From an uncultured Collinsella sp. (GTDB lineage: Bacteria > Actinomycetota > Coriobacteriia > Coriobacteriales > Coriobacteriaceae), in NCBI GenBank assembly GCA_900757235.1, contig CAAENB010000144.1, positions 1-24,881 of the forward strand: a stretch of DNA of 24,881 bases. The letters are read 5' to 3'. The notes below the pieces were generated by a model. The model was not told the origin of the DNA and searched no databases. It saw only the letters and a list, made by a program, of their open reading frames with translations. Position 1 is the stretch's first letter. Each line of letters begins with the position of its first letter. The translations under genes and the position numbers were made by a program. Positions 15,193 to 24,635 of the stretch are shown piece by piece.

Positions 15193-16702
15193 GGTAGTCC
15201 CTTCGTACACGCGGTCCCTGGTCGTCGGTGCGCAGACGCGCCGACGGGTCCGAGTTCAAATCGATCCGATTATATCCGCCGCCCGCATTGCGAGGAGTGG
15301 GGCGCTGAGGACGACCTTGCGGCGCCGTTCGCTGACGCGGGCGGGCTGCCGGCTCGGTCGCAGAGCCATCCAGGACGGTAAAACCGTTACGCGAAGATCG
15401 CTCGCCGCGCACGTGGGGCACGCCGGCGGTACTCTCATCCATAATGGCAAAGCTCTCGCGGCGACGGTCGTACTCATCGCGACGGGCGCTCTCGTACGAA
15501 ACGCGCAGGATCAACCCGGCAAGCATAAGTGACACAATAATCGACGAACCGCCGTAGCTAATAAACGGCAACGGTTTGCCCGTCATGGGAAACACGTTGA
15601 GGATGCCCAGCGCGTTAATCAAAAACTGCACCGCGAGAATGACCGCGGAGCCAGACGCCATGAGTGCGCCCCGACGATCGGTCGCCTGCTCGGCAATGCG
15701 AAACGCCGAGTAGATCAACATCGCAAACACCAAGAAGAACAGCACGGTTCCGACAAAACCGACCTCCTCGCCAATGATGGCAAGGATGTAGTCGTTGTGC
15801 GCCTCGGGCAGATACGAGTACTTCATGGTTGAGTTGCCGATGCCACGGCCGAACAGACCGCCCGAGGCAAAGGCCATGATGGCAAGCGTGGCCTGATAGC
15901 CGTCACCATACTCGTCGGCCCAAGGGTTCAAGGCAACCTGAATACGCACCATACGGTACGGCTCTGCAACAAGCGCAATCACGATCACGAGAATGCCGAA
16001 GATTAGCACGCCGATGATAAATCTGGGGTCGAGACCCGCAAACAACGCCATGCACATGAGGGTCAACAGGATGATCAGGACAGTACCGAAATCGGGCTGG
16101 ATAAAGATCAGAAAGAGCGAAATTCCCAAGTAGATGCCCATCTTGCGAAGGAATTCGTTGATGTTGCCACCGGGCGAAAAGAAGCGGTCGAGCATGATGG
16201 CCGAATACGCAATGGCAAATGGCTTTAAAAACTCGGAAGGCTGGAACTGAATACCGGCGATGTTGAGCCAGCGCGTGGCGCCACGGCTGCCGCTGCCCAC
16301 CAAGAACACCAGAAGCAGTAGCCCCATCATGCCGATGAGGAAGATCCTGAGCACATCCTCCCCAAACCAGCTGTCCGGCAAAACGCGCACGATGGCAATC
16401 AGCGCCAGAACACCGACCACGGCAAACGCGGCCTGTCGACCCAGAAAAAACGTCGCCGAGCCATTCTCGTGCAGCGCCTCGACCGAAGACGCCGAGTACA
16501 CCATCAGCAGGCCAAAGCACACCAAGGTAAACAGGCAGGCCATGAATATCAAACGGGGGCGCATGATACGGGCGGGAACGCCGGCAATATAGCGTTCGCT
16601 AAACGTCTGCCCGCCGCGACCGGAACGCGGTGTGCTGCGCCGCGAGGAAGCACGGTCCGAGTCGGGCCTCCTCATACCTTGTCGGGGGCTCTCCTCTCTC
16701 AC
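15182..16702 (-). CDS. ftsW: SEDS family peptidoglycan polymerase FtsW
   Basis: A multi-spanning SEDS glycosyltransferase that polymerises lipid II at the septum with FtsI. Family motifs: QFQPSEFLKPFAIAY, the essential aspartate in IQPDFGT, EAHNDYILAIIGEEVGFVG and GKPLPFISYGGSSI. The protein has an Arg/Ser-rich cytoplasmic N-terminus of about 45 residues and a C-terminal tail of about 95 residues rich in Arg, Pro, Gln and Asp, much longer than in E. coli. I chose the GTG at 16702 (506 residues) because AGGGG lies 6 bases upstream. A TTG at 16708 and an ATG at 16675 are alternatives. It begins just after the murD stop. Confidence 0.95.
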   Translation of the reverse strand: MREESPRQGMRRPDSDRASSRRSTPRSGRGGQTFSERYIAGVPARIMRPRLIFMACLFTLVCFGLLMVYSASSVEALHENGSATFFLGRQAAFAVVGVLALIAIVRVLPDSWFGEDVLRIFLIGMMGLLLLVFLVGSGSRGATRWLNIAGIQFQPSEFLKPFAIAYSAIMLDRFFSPGGNINEFLRKMGIYLGISLFLIFIQPDFGTVLIILLTLMCMALFAGLDPRFIIGVLIFGILVIVIALVAEPYRMVRIQVALNPWADEYGDGYQATLAIMAFASGGLFGRGIGNSTMKYSYLPEAHNDYILAIIGEEVGFVGTVLFFLVFAMLIYSAFRIAEQATDRRGALMASGSAVILAVQFLINALGILNVFPMTGKPLPFISYGGSSIIVSLMLAGLILRVSYESARRDEYDRRRESFAIMDESTAGVPHVRGERSSRNGFTVLDGSATEPAARPRQRTAPQGRPQRPTPRNAGGGYNRIDLNSDPSARLRTDDQGPRVRRDYHDR

Positions 16703-16711
16703 CGGCAACCC

Positions 16712-18118
16712 CTATTCCATTTGCGATTTCGCCGCAGCGGCAAGCTGGGCCACATAGTCCTTAAACACGCGGCCGCGCTCCTCATAGCCCGAGAACTCAT
16801 CGAACGAAGAGCAGGCAGGAGAAAGTAAGATCACATCGCCACGGCTCGACAGCGAACGGGCGACGTCCACGGCATCGCGCAGGTCATCCGCCTGGGCGAT
16901 ATCCACATCGCCATCGACATCGGCCTCGTCCATAGCGGCGGTGAAGCGCTCGCGCGCATCGCCAAAGCAGACGACCGAGCGTACGTTATCCATAACGACG
17001 CGCGCGAAGTCCGTGAGAGGCGTGCCCTTATCGTGGCCGCCGAGCAGCAAGATCACGTCGTCATCGGGAAATGCCGTCAGTGCCTTCTCGACCGCATCGG
17101 TGTTGGTCGCCTTGGAATCGTTGACGTAGCGCACGCCGTCAATCTCGCCACACGGCTCCACGCGGTGCTCGAGTGGCTGGAACGAGGCCAGACCGCGGCA
17201 GATACCATCGACATCGGCACAGACCGCCAAGGCAGCCGTGGCAGCGCACAGGGCATTGATAACATTGTGATGGCCCGAGATCTTGAGCTCGGATGTAGCG
17301 ATGAGCGGGGTCTCGACGCCCTTCAAGCGCACGATCATCTTGTCATCGCGCACAAAGGCGGCATCCTCGCCCTCAGGCTCGTCAAAGGCAACCTTGCAGA
17401 TGCGACGACCCGGCGTGTAAATGTACTCATCGAACTCGTGAATGCCGGCGTCTTCGACGTCGACAACCGCCAGATCGTCATCGACCATATTGTCAAACAG
17501 TTTGATCTTGGCAAGCGCATAGTTCTTATGGCTCTTATGCCAGCCCAAGTGGTCGGGAGTGATGTTGAGCAGCACCGCCACGCGAGGGTGGAGCTCGGCG
17601 GTCGTAGCAATCTGGTAGCTCGAGAGCTCGGCCACAAACCACTCGTTGTGGGCTCGGCCGTCAATCTCGTTGACCGGCGGCTCGCCGATGTTGCCGACAG
17701 CTACGCTGGCCTCACCGGCAGCCTTGAGCAGATAATCAGTCAGCGACGTGGTAGTCGTCTTGCCGTTGGTGCCAGTGATGGCAATCCAGTTATCGGGCGA
17801 CAGGCGATAGGCAAACTCGGGCTCACCCATAATCTGGGCGGCATGCTCGCGCCCGGCCTTAAAGAAGCCCGAGAACTCCGAGATGCCCGGGCACGTCACG
17901 CATACGTCATAGGCGCCCTCGACCTGTTCGGTCCCATAGACAAACGACGCACCAGCAGCCTCGAGCGCACGCGTGGCGTCATTGGGCTCAGAGGTGCCGC
18001 CGCCATACACGGTAACGGCACTTACGCGCTCGGGATGTGCCAGCGCCCAGCGGGCGACATCGAGACCGGATTTGCCCTGACCCAAAACGAGCAGGCTAAA
18101 GACATCAGCAAGAGGCAT
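16712..18118 (-). CDS. murD: UDP-N-acetylmuramoyl-L-alanine--D-glutamate ligase MurD
   Basis: A 468-residue ATP-dependent Mur ligase that adds D-glutamate to UDP-MurNAc-L-Ala. An N-terminal Rossmann-like domain (LLVLGQGKSGLDVARW, 9-24) is followed by the ATP loop GTNGKTTTTS (116-125). LLNITPDHLGWH, EHRVEPCGEIDGVRYVNDSKATN (with the ND-SKATN motif) and LLLGGHDKG mark the second and third domains. The ATG at 18118 lies 9 bases after the mraY stop with only a weak ribosome binding site. Its position between mraY and ftsW is standard. Confidence 0.97.
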   Translation of the reverse strand: MPLADVFSLLVLGQGKSGLDVARWALAHPERVSAVTVYGGGTSEPNDATRALEAAGASFVYGTEQVEGAYDVCVTCPGISEFSGFFKAGREHAAQIMGEPEFAYRLSPDNWIAITGTNGKTTTTSLTDYLLKAAGEASVAVGNIGEPPVNEIDGRAHNEWFVAELSSYQIATTAELHPRVAVLLNITPDHLGWHKSHKNYALAKIKLFDNMVDDDLAVVDVEDAGIHEFDEYIYTPGRRICKVAFDEPEGEDAAFVRDDKMIVRLKGVETPLIATSELKISGHHNVINALCAATAALAVCADVDGICRGLASFQPLEHRVEPCGEIDGVRYVNDSKATNTDAVEKALTAFPDDDVILLLGGHDKGTPLTDFARVVMDNVRSVVCFGDARERFTAAMDEADVDGDVDIAQADDLRDAVDVARSLSSRGDVILLSPACSSFDEFSGYEERGRVFKDYVAQLAAAAKSQME

Positions 18119-18127
18119 GAAAGACCA

Positions 18128-19147
18128 CTATCCCAACTGGAAGAACAAAGCAAGGCCAACGGCACCAAAGGCCGCAGCGATAATCCAAAAACGGATGACG
18201 ACCTTGGTCTCGGCCCAGCCCTTCTTTTCGAAATGATGATGGATGGGCGCCATAAGGAAGACGCGCTTGTGCGTAAAGTGGAAGTAGACAACCTGAATCA
18301 TGACCGACAGGGTCTCAACGATAAACAGGCCGCCGATGATGAGGGAGACGACCTCGGTGTTGGTCATGATGGACGTGCAGGCAAACGCTGCGCCCAGGGC
18401 AAGCGAGCCAGTATCGCCCATAAAGATGCTCGCCGGATAGCAATTGAACCACAGAAAGCCCAAGCAGGCACCGGCACACGCGGTGCAGAAGATGGACAGG
18501 TTCACGTCTCCGTGCAAAAACGCCATGGCAGCCATGGCGAGCATGGCAATCATGGAGGTGCCGCCAGCAAGACCGTCAAGGCCATCGGTCAGGTTCACGG
18601 CATTAGAAAGACCGGCGATCATCAGCCAGCAAAAAACAATGTAGAGCCACGGGAACGAAAAGCCGCAGATGGTGGTCGAAAGCACGCCGAGGTCGATCGT
18701 CAGGCCGCCGGGAAAACGAATCTCGGGGGCGACGCCGCACCAGTTGACGGCAAGTACCGTAAAGGTGACACAGATAATGGTTAGGCCGATCATCTTGGCA
18801 TGAGGCGTCAGACCGAGCGAGCGCCCATGCGTAACGGAGGTCAGGTCGTCGATCAGGCCCAGCACGCCGGTCGCCAGCGTGGCGAGCAGCACAAGCACGA
18901 GCTCGGTGGTGAGCTTGCCCATCAGCAGGCAGGTCAGCGAGATCGCGACGAGGATGACAACGCCACCCATGGTGGGCGTTCCCTGCTTAACCAAATGACG
19001 CTTGGGGCCGTCGGCACGAACCTGCTGGCCGATACCCTCGACCTTGAGCAGCTTGATCCACCACGGCATGAGCAGCAGCGCAATGGCTGCGGCGATGCCA
19101 AGCCCCAAAAAAGCCTGATACGTTGGATACGAGGGATTGCCGAACAT
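18128..19147 (-). CDS. mraY: Phospho-N-acetylmuramoyl-pentapeptide transferase MraY
   Basis: A 339-residue polytopic membrane enzyme that links phospho-MurNAc-pentapeptide to undecaprenyl phosphate, forming lipid I. Key features: the GTPTMGG stretch (57-62), the Asp pair LIDD (98-101), NLTDGLDGLAGG (185-196) and the histidine-rich loop PIHHHFEKKGW near the C-terminus, all catalytic-site elements of MraY. About ten hydrophobic segments can be counted. The start ATG at 19147 lies 3 bases after the murF stop. Confidence 0.98.
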   Translation of the reverse strand: MFGNPSYPTYQAFLGLGIAAAIALLLMPWWIKLLKVEGIGQQVRADGPKRHLVKQGTPTMGGVVILVAISLTCLLMGKLTTELVLVLLATLATGVLGLIDDLTSVTHGRSLGLTPHAKMIGLTIICVTFTVLAVNWCGVAPEIRFPGGLTIDLGVLSTTICGFSFPWLYIVFCWLMIAGLSNAVNLTDGLDGLAGGTSMIAMLAMAAMAFLHGDVNLSIFCTACAGACLGFLWFNCYPASIFMGDTGSLALGAAFACTSIMTNTEVVSLIIGGLFIVETLSVMIQVVYFHFTHKRVFLMAPIHHHFEKKGWAETKVVIRFWIIAAAFGAVGLALFFQLG

Positions 19148-19150
19148 GGG

Positions 19151-20575
19151 CTAGCACACACCTTCCACAAAGCGGTCGAGCTCAACAAAGCGGGAACCCT
19201 TGACCAGTACAACATCATGTTTTTCAAGCGCGCCGCCCATGCGGTCGAGCATCTGCTGATAATCGGAGAACACCTGGATGCGGTCCTCGTCCATGCCCAT
19301 CATGCGTGCGGCATCGGCCATAAGCTGGGCCAGCTCACCACCCACGCACGCCAGCATGTCGAGCTTCTTGGCGGCGGCATAAGCGCCCACGAGCTCATGC
19401 ATGCGAGGAGCCTCATCGCCCATCTCGCCCATCTCGCCCAGGATCGCCATGCGAGACCCCGTGCACGAAAGCGAGCACAGCAGGTCGAGGCCAGCAGCCA
19501 TGGATTCGGCGCTGGCGTTATAGGAGTCATCGATGACGCGGGCGCCGCTCTTGGCGCGCTTGATCTCCTGGCGGTGACCGGTGATCGTGAGGCCCCTAAA
19601 GGCAGCATCGATCTGCTCGGGCGTCACGCCCAGGCGATAGGCAACCGCGGCAGCCTTGACGGCATTAGGAACGGACTGCACGCCGGGGATGGCAAGCATG
19701 GTATCGATCGTCTCGCCCTGGCCAAAATCGAGCGAAAAGACCGGACGGCCCTCGTCATCAACGCGAACGTCGCGGGCACGGACCTCATCATCGTCCGAGA
19801 CGCCGGCCAGCATCACGTCGATACCAGCAGGTTGGGCGAACGTGTCGCGAATGAACGGCGTAAAGTCGTCCTCACCGCCCAAAACCAGCAGTGGCAAATA
19901 GTCGCCAGCGGCGCACATGCCCTGAACGATCTCGGCCTTAGCGCGGGCGATGTTCTCGCGGCTGCCCAAAATGCCGATATGAGAGGTGCCGATCTTGCTC
20001 ACGATGGCAAGGTTGGGATTGGCAGACTGAGACAGGCGCTCGATCTCGTGGAAATGGTTCATGCCCATCTCGAGCACCAGGACCTCGGTATCGGCCGGAG
20101 CGGAAAGCACCGTGAGCGGCATGCCGATCAGGTTATTGAAATTGCCCTTGGTGGCCCAGACACGATAGCGCTTGGCGAGCACAGCGGCGAGCACGTCCTT
20201 GGTCGTCGTCTTGCCGATGGAACCGGTAATGCCAACGACCAGGCAGCCAAGCTCCAGGCGATACGCATGCGCCAAACGCAGCAGAAACTCCTCGGGATCA
20301 TCGGTCAGCAAGATGGCACAGCCCTTGTCCTGCGCCAGCGAGACCAGCTCGGCCTCGGGCTCACGCGTCATCACGACGGCGCCGGCACCCGACTGGACGG
20401 CACGGGAAGCAAAATCATTGCCGTCGACGTTTTCACCGGGAAAGGCGACGAAAATCGTCCCTTCCTCGACCTGGCGCGAGTCGATAACGCACCCGCGGCA
20501 TGCCCGATCGGCTTCTCCCGTCACGGTTCGGGCCCCTGTTGCGGCCGCGAGGTTGTTGACGGCGATCTCTATCAT
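19151..20575 (-). CDS. murF: UDP-N-acetylmuramoyl-tripeptide--D-alanyl-D-alanine ligase MurF
   Basis: A 474-residue Mur ligase that adds the D-Ala-D-Ala dipeptide. The N-terminal domain has IDSRQVEEGTIFVAFPGENVDG (31-52), typical of MurE/MurF. The ATP loop is GITGSIGKTTTKD (115-127). LEMGMNHFHEIERLSQ and DDSYNASAESMAAGL identify MurF rather than MurE. No murE is present in this window, so the preceding step must be encoded elsewhere. The ATG at 20575 has AGGGGAG upstream. A gap of 127 bases to ftsI may hold a promoter. Confidence 0.96.
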   Translation of the reverse strand: MIEIAVNNLAAATGARTVTGEADRACRGCVIDSRQVEEGTIFVAFPGENVDGNDFASRAVQSGAGAVVMTREPEAELVSLAQDKGCAILLTDDPEEFLLRLAHAYRLELGCLVVGITGSIGKTTTKDVLAAVLAKRYRVWATKGNFNNLIGMPLTVLSAPADTEVLVLEMGMNHFHEIERLSQSANPNLAIVSKIGTSHIGILGSRENIARAKAEIVQGMCAAGDYLPLLVLGGEDDFTPFIRDTFAQPAGIDVMLAGVSDDDEVRARDVRVDDEGRPVFSLDFGQGETIDTMLAIPGVQSVPNAVKAAAVAYRLGVTPEQIDAAFRGLTITGHRQEIKRAKSGARVIDDSYNASAESMAAGLDLLCSLSCTGSRMAILGEMGEMGDEAPRMHELVGAYAAAKKLDMLACVGGELAQLMADAARMMGMDEDRIQVFSDYQQMLDRMGGALEKHDVVLVKGSRFVELDRFVEGVC

Positions 20576-20702
20576 TGCAGCTCCCCTGTAAACCTAATAA
20601 TGCTATCGGCGTATTGTATCCCAGCGCCGCGTATGCGTGGTGCAGGGCATGTGAACGCCCCTCATATGGGACAACAAACCACGCCCCAAAGATTGTAACC
20701 CC
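20576..20702 (-). promoter_or_regulatory. ftsI-murF intergenic gap
   Basis: This 127-base gap is the longest within the mraZ-ftsQ stretch. A -10-like TACAAT (minus strand 20618-20613) is present, but no good -35 lies 16-18 bases upstream of it. No terminator hairpin with a T-run was found after ftsI. An internal promoter is possible but not supported strongly. Confidence 0.25.
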
Positions 20703-22568
20703 CTACTTCGTGTGCGGGATACCCAGCACGTCGAGCGCGTTGGCCATAATGAACTGGAACGGAACCGCAGCGGCATCTGAGCCGCTCGGCGTTCCGTCGA
20801 GCGTGATATAGCACAGCACCTTGGGCGATTGTGCCGGTGCAAAGCCCATAAAGGACGACATGTAGTTCTCCTTGAGGTAGCCGCCGTTCTCGTCGGCACG
20901 TTCGGCCGTACCGGTCTTACCCGCCACGTCATAGCCGTCAACCGCGCCGCCAACGCCCGTTCCCTCCGACACGACCGTCTGCATGCACGATGTCACCTGG
21001 GATGCGGCATCCTCCGAAATCGCGCGCTCGCCTTCGCCCCAGTCCTTCTCGTCACCTTTGCTGGACTTATAGAAGTGCGGGGTCATCATCACGCCGCCGT
21101 TGGCGATGCCGCCCACGGCACGTGCGATCTCAATCGGCGAGACAGACAGCGCCTGTCCAAAGCTCATCGAGCCCAGCGTGGCGCCGTCATACTGGTCACG
21201 CTCCTTGACGATGCCCAGGCTCTCGCCCGGAAAATCGACACCCGAGCTGTGACCGATGCCCCACTTGTCCACATAGGCGGCAAAGTCGTCGGCACCGATC
21301 TTGCGCCCCACCAGGACAAATCCCACGTTGGACGAACGGCGCATCATCTCGCGCACATCCATGGTCATGGCGTAGTCGCGCTTGTCGGCATCGGTGACGG
21401 TATCGTCGCCCACCTTGATGCTCGCCGGCACCTCAAACGACGTACTCGACCGCACGACGCCCAAGTCGAAGCCGGCGCCCGCCACGAGCGTCTTAAAGAC
21501 CGAGCCGGGCTCGTAGGCGTCGGTGACCAGGCGCAGGTTCATATCCTCGGTCTTGGCGTTTTCCAAATTGGTCTGGTCGTAGGTCGGATACGAGCAGGCT
21601 GCCAAGATCTCGCCTGTCGTAGGATCGGTGACCAGCGCCGAGCCGTTCTTGGCCTTTGTCTTCTCGACAGCCTCTGCCAGGGCATCCTCGGCCGCACGCT
21701 GGATATTGACGTCGAGCGTCGTCACGATATCAACGCCGTCGACCGCAGCCACCTTTTTATAGGCACCGCCCGCGATATAGCTGCCGTCCCTCGCGCGCTC
21801 GCGTACGAGAGAACCGTTCGTGCCGGTCAGAAGCTTGTTGTATTGCTTTTCGAGACCCGTCAAGCCGTCGTTGTCTACATTCACTACACCCAGCACCTGC
21901 GATGCCAGATTGCCGTATGGATATACGCGCTTCATGGCCTGCTCAAAAAGCACGCCGGGCAGGTTCTTCTTCTCCAGCGCCGCAGCGTCGTCTTCGTCCA
22001 CCTGGCGCTTGATATACACCCAGGTTCCATCGGACTCAACGAGCTTGCGGCAGGTCTTTTTATCGATTCCAGTTGCCTTGACCAGCGCCGACACCGTCTT
22101 GTCAACATCCTCGACAAGCTGGGGGTTCACGGCGATGTTGCGACATTCGACCGACGACGCCAGCACGTTACCGTTGCGGTCGTAGATGGTGCCACGTTTG
22201 GCATAGAGGGTCTGCGCAAGCAGGCGGCGCGCATCGGCACGCTCGCGCAGTTTATCGGCTTCGACAATTTGATAGTCGGCAAGGCGAAAGACGCCCAAGC
22301 CCAAGCCAAGCCCAATGAAGCCCATGACGGCTTTGCGGCGAGGCAGAGGCGTGCCCGTGAGCCATTCGGTCGACGAACTCTTGCGCGACCTGGTGTTATG
22401 CACTTGAGGGCCGCCCGAGCCGCGAAGTCGCGACGCCGGGTCGTTGCCACGGGACTGCCCGGCGTTGTAAGATTGCCGACCCGTTCCTTGATAACCAGAA
22501 CGTCCCCGCGACGAGGGACGTCCAGAACCGCGGCCCCCATCGGAACCGCGGCGATAGTCATTTGTCAT
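20703..22568 (-). CDS. ftsI: FtsI-type penicillin-binding protein (septal transpeptidase)
   Basis: A 621-residue class B PBP that crosslinks septal peptidoglycan with FtsW. Residues 1-78 form a cytoplasmic tail very rich in Arg and Gly (12 Arg in the first 62). The membrane anchor is about 79-98, the non-catalytic pedestal starts at RGTIYDRNGNVLA, and the transpeptidase domain carries SVFK (S356, K359), SSN (412-414) and KTG (551-553). The order and spacing of the three motifs are intact, so the enzyme should be active and beta-lactam binding. No PASTA repeats follow; the protein ends shortly after the catalytic domain. It follows ftsL with a 17-base gap. Confidence 0.97.
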   Translation of the reverse strand: MTNDYRRGSDGGRGSGRPSSRGRSGYQGTGRQSYNAGQSRGNDPASRLRGSGGPQVHNTRSRKSSSTEWLTGTPLPRRKAVMGFIGLGLGLGVFRLADYQIVEADKLRERADARRLLAQTLYAKRGTIYDRNGNVLASSVECRNIAVNPQLVEDVDKTVSALVKATGIDKKTCRKLVESDGTWVYIKRQVDEDDAAALEKKNLPGVLFEQAMKRVYPYGNLASQVLGVVNVDNDGLTGLEKQYNKLLTGTNGSLVRERARDGSYIAGGAYKKVAAVDGVDIVTTLDVNIQRAAEDALAEAVEKTKAKNGSALVTDPTTGEILAACSYPTYDQTNLENAKTEDMNLRLVTDAYEPGSVFKTLVAGAGFDLGVVRSSTSFEVPASIKVGDDTVTDADKRDYAMTMDVREMMRRSSNVGFVLVGRKIGADDFAAYVDKWGIGHSSGVDFPGESLGIVKERDQYDGATLGSMSFGQALSVSPIEIARAVGGIANGGVMMTPHFYKSSKGDEKDWGEGERAISEDAASQVTSCMQTVVSEGTGVGGAVDGYDVAGKTGTAERADENGGYLKENYMSSFMGFAPAQSPKVLCYITLDGTPSGSDAAAVPFQFIMANALDVLGIPHTK

Positions 22569-22585
22569 ACTCAGCTACCGTCTTG

Positions 22586-23056
22586 CTACTGAGCGGTCGC
22601 GGTCGCGTTGGCGCCCGCGGCTGCATCCTGCGAAAAGTCAAGTGTAACGCTCTCGCTGGGCTCCACCATGCCATAAGCGCCCGCAAGGTCGCGAATACGC
22701 GTGTCGGCGCCATAGACCGAATGCATGACCTCCAGGTCGGAGCTCTCATCGGTCGCCTTTTCGAGCGTGTTGGTAAGCTCGGCGTTGCTGTTGAGCACCT
22801 GGGCCGTAACGCCGGCGAGCGCCACGCGGGCGACGCCGATCGTCATGAAGATGGCCGCAATGATGCAAAACGTTTTAAGAACGCTCATGAAAACCGGGCT
22901 TACCGCTTGGTTTGCCTGACGGCCCGCGCCCGTGTAGACATCAAAGCGCGGCGTGCGCTGCTCACGGGGAGCAACGGGGGCCTGCGGCGTCTCACGATAG
23001 GCGGGCATGGCGTTCATATCATAGGCGAGTGCTGCGCTTGAAGTGTCGTAGCCCAT
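22586..23056 (-). CDS. ftsL: FtsL-like division protein
   Basis: A 156-residue bitopic membrane protein. A cytoplasmic N-terminus of about 54 residues is followed by one membrane segment (about 55-80), a short coiled coil (about 82-112) and the motif TRIRDLAGAYGMVEPSES (119-136), which resembles the conserved end of FtsL/DivIC coiled-coil domains. FtsL bridges FtsQ to FtsI/FtsW. The position between rsmH and ftsI is the classical ftsL slot. Sequence conservation in this family is low, so the call rests on topology and synteny. The start at 23056 has GGGAGG upstream. Confidence 0.88.
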   Translation of the reverse strand: MGYDTSSAALAYDMNAMPAYRETPQAPVAPREQRTPRFDVYTGAGRQANQAVSPVFMSVLKTFCIIAAIFMTIGVARVALAGVTAQVLNSNAELTNTLEKATDESSDLEVMHSVYGADTRIRDLAGAYGMVEPSESVTLDFSQDAAAGANATATAQ

Positions 23057-23146
23057 GATATGCCGCCTCCCATCCCGAGTACGTTGGTAGTGTGTTTAAG
23101 CTTCGTTTATGGTGCGAGCGGGAGGTCCAATATCGCGCGGTCGTGC

Positions 23147-24112
23147 CTACAGACGCTGCGCCACGCGGATTTTGGCTGATCTCGCCCGAGGGTTGCGCTC
23201 AACCTCATCAGGCTGGGCAACCAAGGGTTTGCGGGTGATGACCTTGAGTATCGGCACGTTGCCGCACACGCACACCGGAATCTCCGGCGGACACGTGCAC
23301 CCCTGGCTCATCTCCTTAAAGTGGTTCTTTACGATACGGTCCTCGAGCGAGTGATACGAGATGACGCAGATACGTCCGCCCGGGTTGAGCCACCTGGTGG
23401 CGGCATCAAGCCCTCGTTCGAGCACATCGAGCTCGTGATTGACCTCGATGCGAATGGCCTGGAAACTTTTCTTGGCCGGGTGTCCGCCATGCCGACGAGC
23501 GGCAGCCGGGATACCCGCCTTGATGATCTCGACAAATTGGCCGGTGGTTTCGATCGGTTCTTGCTCGCGGCGGCGCACGATCTCGCGCGCGATCTGCGAG
23601 GCGAACTTCTCTTCGCCGTAGACGCGTAGAATCCGGGCGAGGTCGTGTTCGTTATAGGTGTTGATGACCTCAGCTGCGTTTAAAGTGTTATTACCCGGAT
23701 CCATCCGCATGTCCAATGGGGCGTCCTCGTTATACGAAAAGCCCCTGCCAGGGATATCGAGTTGCGGCGACGAAACGCCCAAATCGAACAGGAAGCCATC
23801 GACCCCGGGCACCTCGGCCGAGCAAAGCAGCTCGTCCAAGTCGCCGAAGTTGCCCTTCAGCAGCTGGTGCGGAACGCCGGGAACCTCGCGGTCCAGACGG
23901 GCGCCAGCGGCCTCGAGGGCCATGTCGTCCTGATCGACGCCGAGCAAAAGGCCCGTCTCCCCCACCTGTGCGGCCATCTTTACCGAATGGCCGGCACCGC
24001 CAAGGGTGCAATCGCAGACAACGGAGCCGCTCTTTAGCTGCAGCGACTCAAGCACTTCGCCGAGCATGACAGGTTCATGCCGATATTCTTGTGTCAAGAT
24101 CCCACGCTCCAT
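23147..24112 (-). CDS. rsmH: 16S rRNA (cytosine(1402)-N4)-methyltransferase RsmH
   Basis: A 321-residue SAM-dependent methyltransferase that modifies C1402 in the decoding centre of 16S rRNA (formerly MraW). Motifs: HEPVMLGEV (12-20), DCTLGGAGHS (34-43), LGVDQDD (57-63), LFDLGVSSPQLD (108-119) and the C-terminal VISYHSLEDRIVKNHFK. Cys residues near the end (CTCPPEIPVCVCG) are also common in the family. It lies 20 bases downstream of mraZ, the standard arrangement. Confidence 0.98.
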   Translation of the reverse strand: MERGILTQEYRHEPVMLGEVLESLQLKSGSVVCDCTLGGAGHSVKMAAQVGETGLLLGVDQDDMALEAAGARLDREVPGVPHQLLKGNFGDLDELLCSAEVPGVDGFLFDLGVSSPQLDIPGRGFSYNEDAPLDMRMDPGNNTLNAAEVINTYNEHDLARILRVYGEEKFASQIAREIVRRREQEPIETTGQFVEIIKAGIPAAARRHGGHPAKKSFQAIRIEVNHELDVLERGLDAATRWLNPGGRICVISYHSLEDRIVKNHFKEMSQGCTCPPEIPVCVCGNVPILKVITRKPLVAQPDEVERNPRARSAKIRVAQRL

Positions 24113-24132
24113 CCGTTACCCGTACCTTGCCC

Positions 24133-24567
24133 TTACGAGAAGAAGAGGTCCAACAGGGCCTCATCGTCATCGTCCTCATCGGCCGCGGCGCGATCCCAAA
24201 CCTCAAGGTGGTCGTAGTTGCCCACAACCGTGACCTCGCGGTCGAGGTTCGCCTGCTTGCGGAGAGACTCGGAAAGACCGATACGACCGGCGCTGTCCAC
24301 GTCCATCGACGTGGTGCGCTTGTTGATCGCCCTCATGAGCTTCTGGTCATTAATGTCACGCGGGTTAAAACCCTCGTGGCCCTCACGACCCGCGAAGAGT
24401 CCTTCGACCCACTTATCGAAGGCCTCGGCAGAGAACACGTACAGAGCATCGACATCCAGGGCTTTGAACACGCGAACGTGCTCTCCAAGCTCCTCGCGAA
24501 GGGGTGCAGGCAGGGACAGACGACCTTTTGCATCGAGATTGCGCTCGTATGCACCAGTCATTCCCAT
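24133..24567 (-). CDS. mraZ: Transcriptional regulator / division protein MraZ
   Basis: A 144-residue protein with two tandem AbrB-like swapped-hairpin repeats. The first has LDAKGRLSLPAPLRE and the second VDSAGRIGLSESLRK, the DxxGR-type signature of MraZ. The family forms ring oligomers and represses its own dcw operon by binding short direct repeats upstream of mraZ. The C-terminus adds an acidic tail (AAADEDDDDEALLDLFF). The ATG at 24567 follows GGGGAGG with 6-base spacing; a second ATG two codons on (24561) is a less likely start. It is first in the dcw cluster. Confidence 0.97.
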   Translation of the reverse strand: MGMTGAYERNLDAKGRLSLPAPLREELGEHVRVFKALDVDALYVFSAEAFDKWVEGLFAGREGHEGFNPRDINDQKLMRAINKRTTSMDVDSAGRIGLSESLRKQANLDREVTVVGNYDHLEVWDRAAADEDDDDEALLDLFFS

Positions 24568-24635
24568 GTGCGCCCTCCCCTCGGTTACTCAGATGGCACG
24601 TACGCGGGGAACCCCCCCGCCTGTCGACGTCATTA
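24568..24635 (-). promoter_or_regulatory. mraZ leader with GC-rich hairpin
   Basis: The presumed transcript leader, about 60 bases, contains GCGGGG (24604-24609) pairing with CCCCGC (24615-24620), giving a short GC hairpin shortly after the transcription start. The same GGGGAACC-N-CCCC core lies in the promoter spacer. Confidence 0.5.

Noticed and set aside
18800..20698. A 632-codon plus-strand open frame across murF and mraY
   Set aside because: It lies wholly antisense to two certain genes. GC-rich third positions often leave such frames open. It has no family motif and is Arg/His/Gln-rich in the way shadow frames are.
20829..22592. A 587-codon plus-strand open frame antisense to ftsI
   Set aside because: It covers the intact catalytic motifs of ftsI on the other strand and shows no domain of its own.
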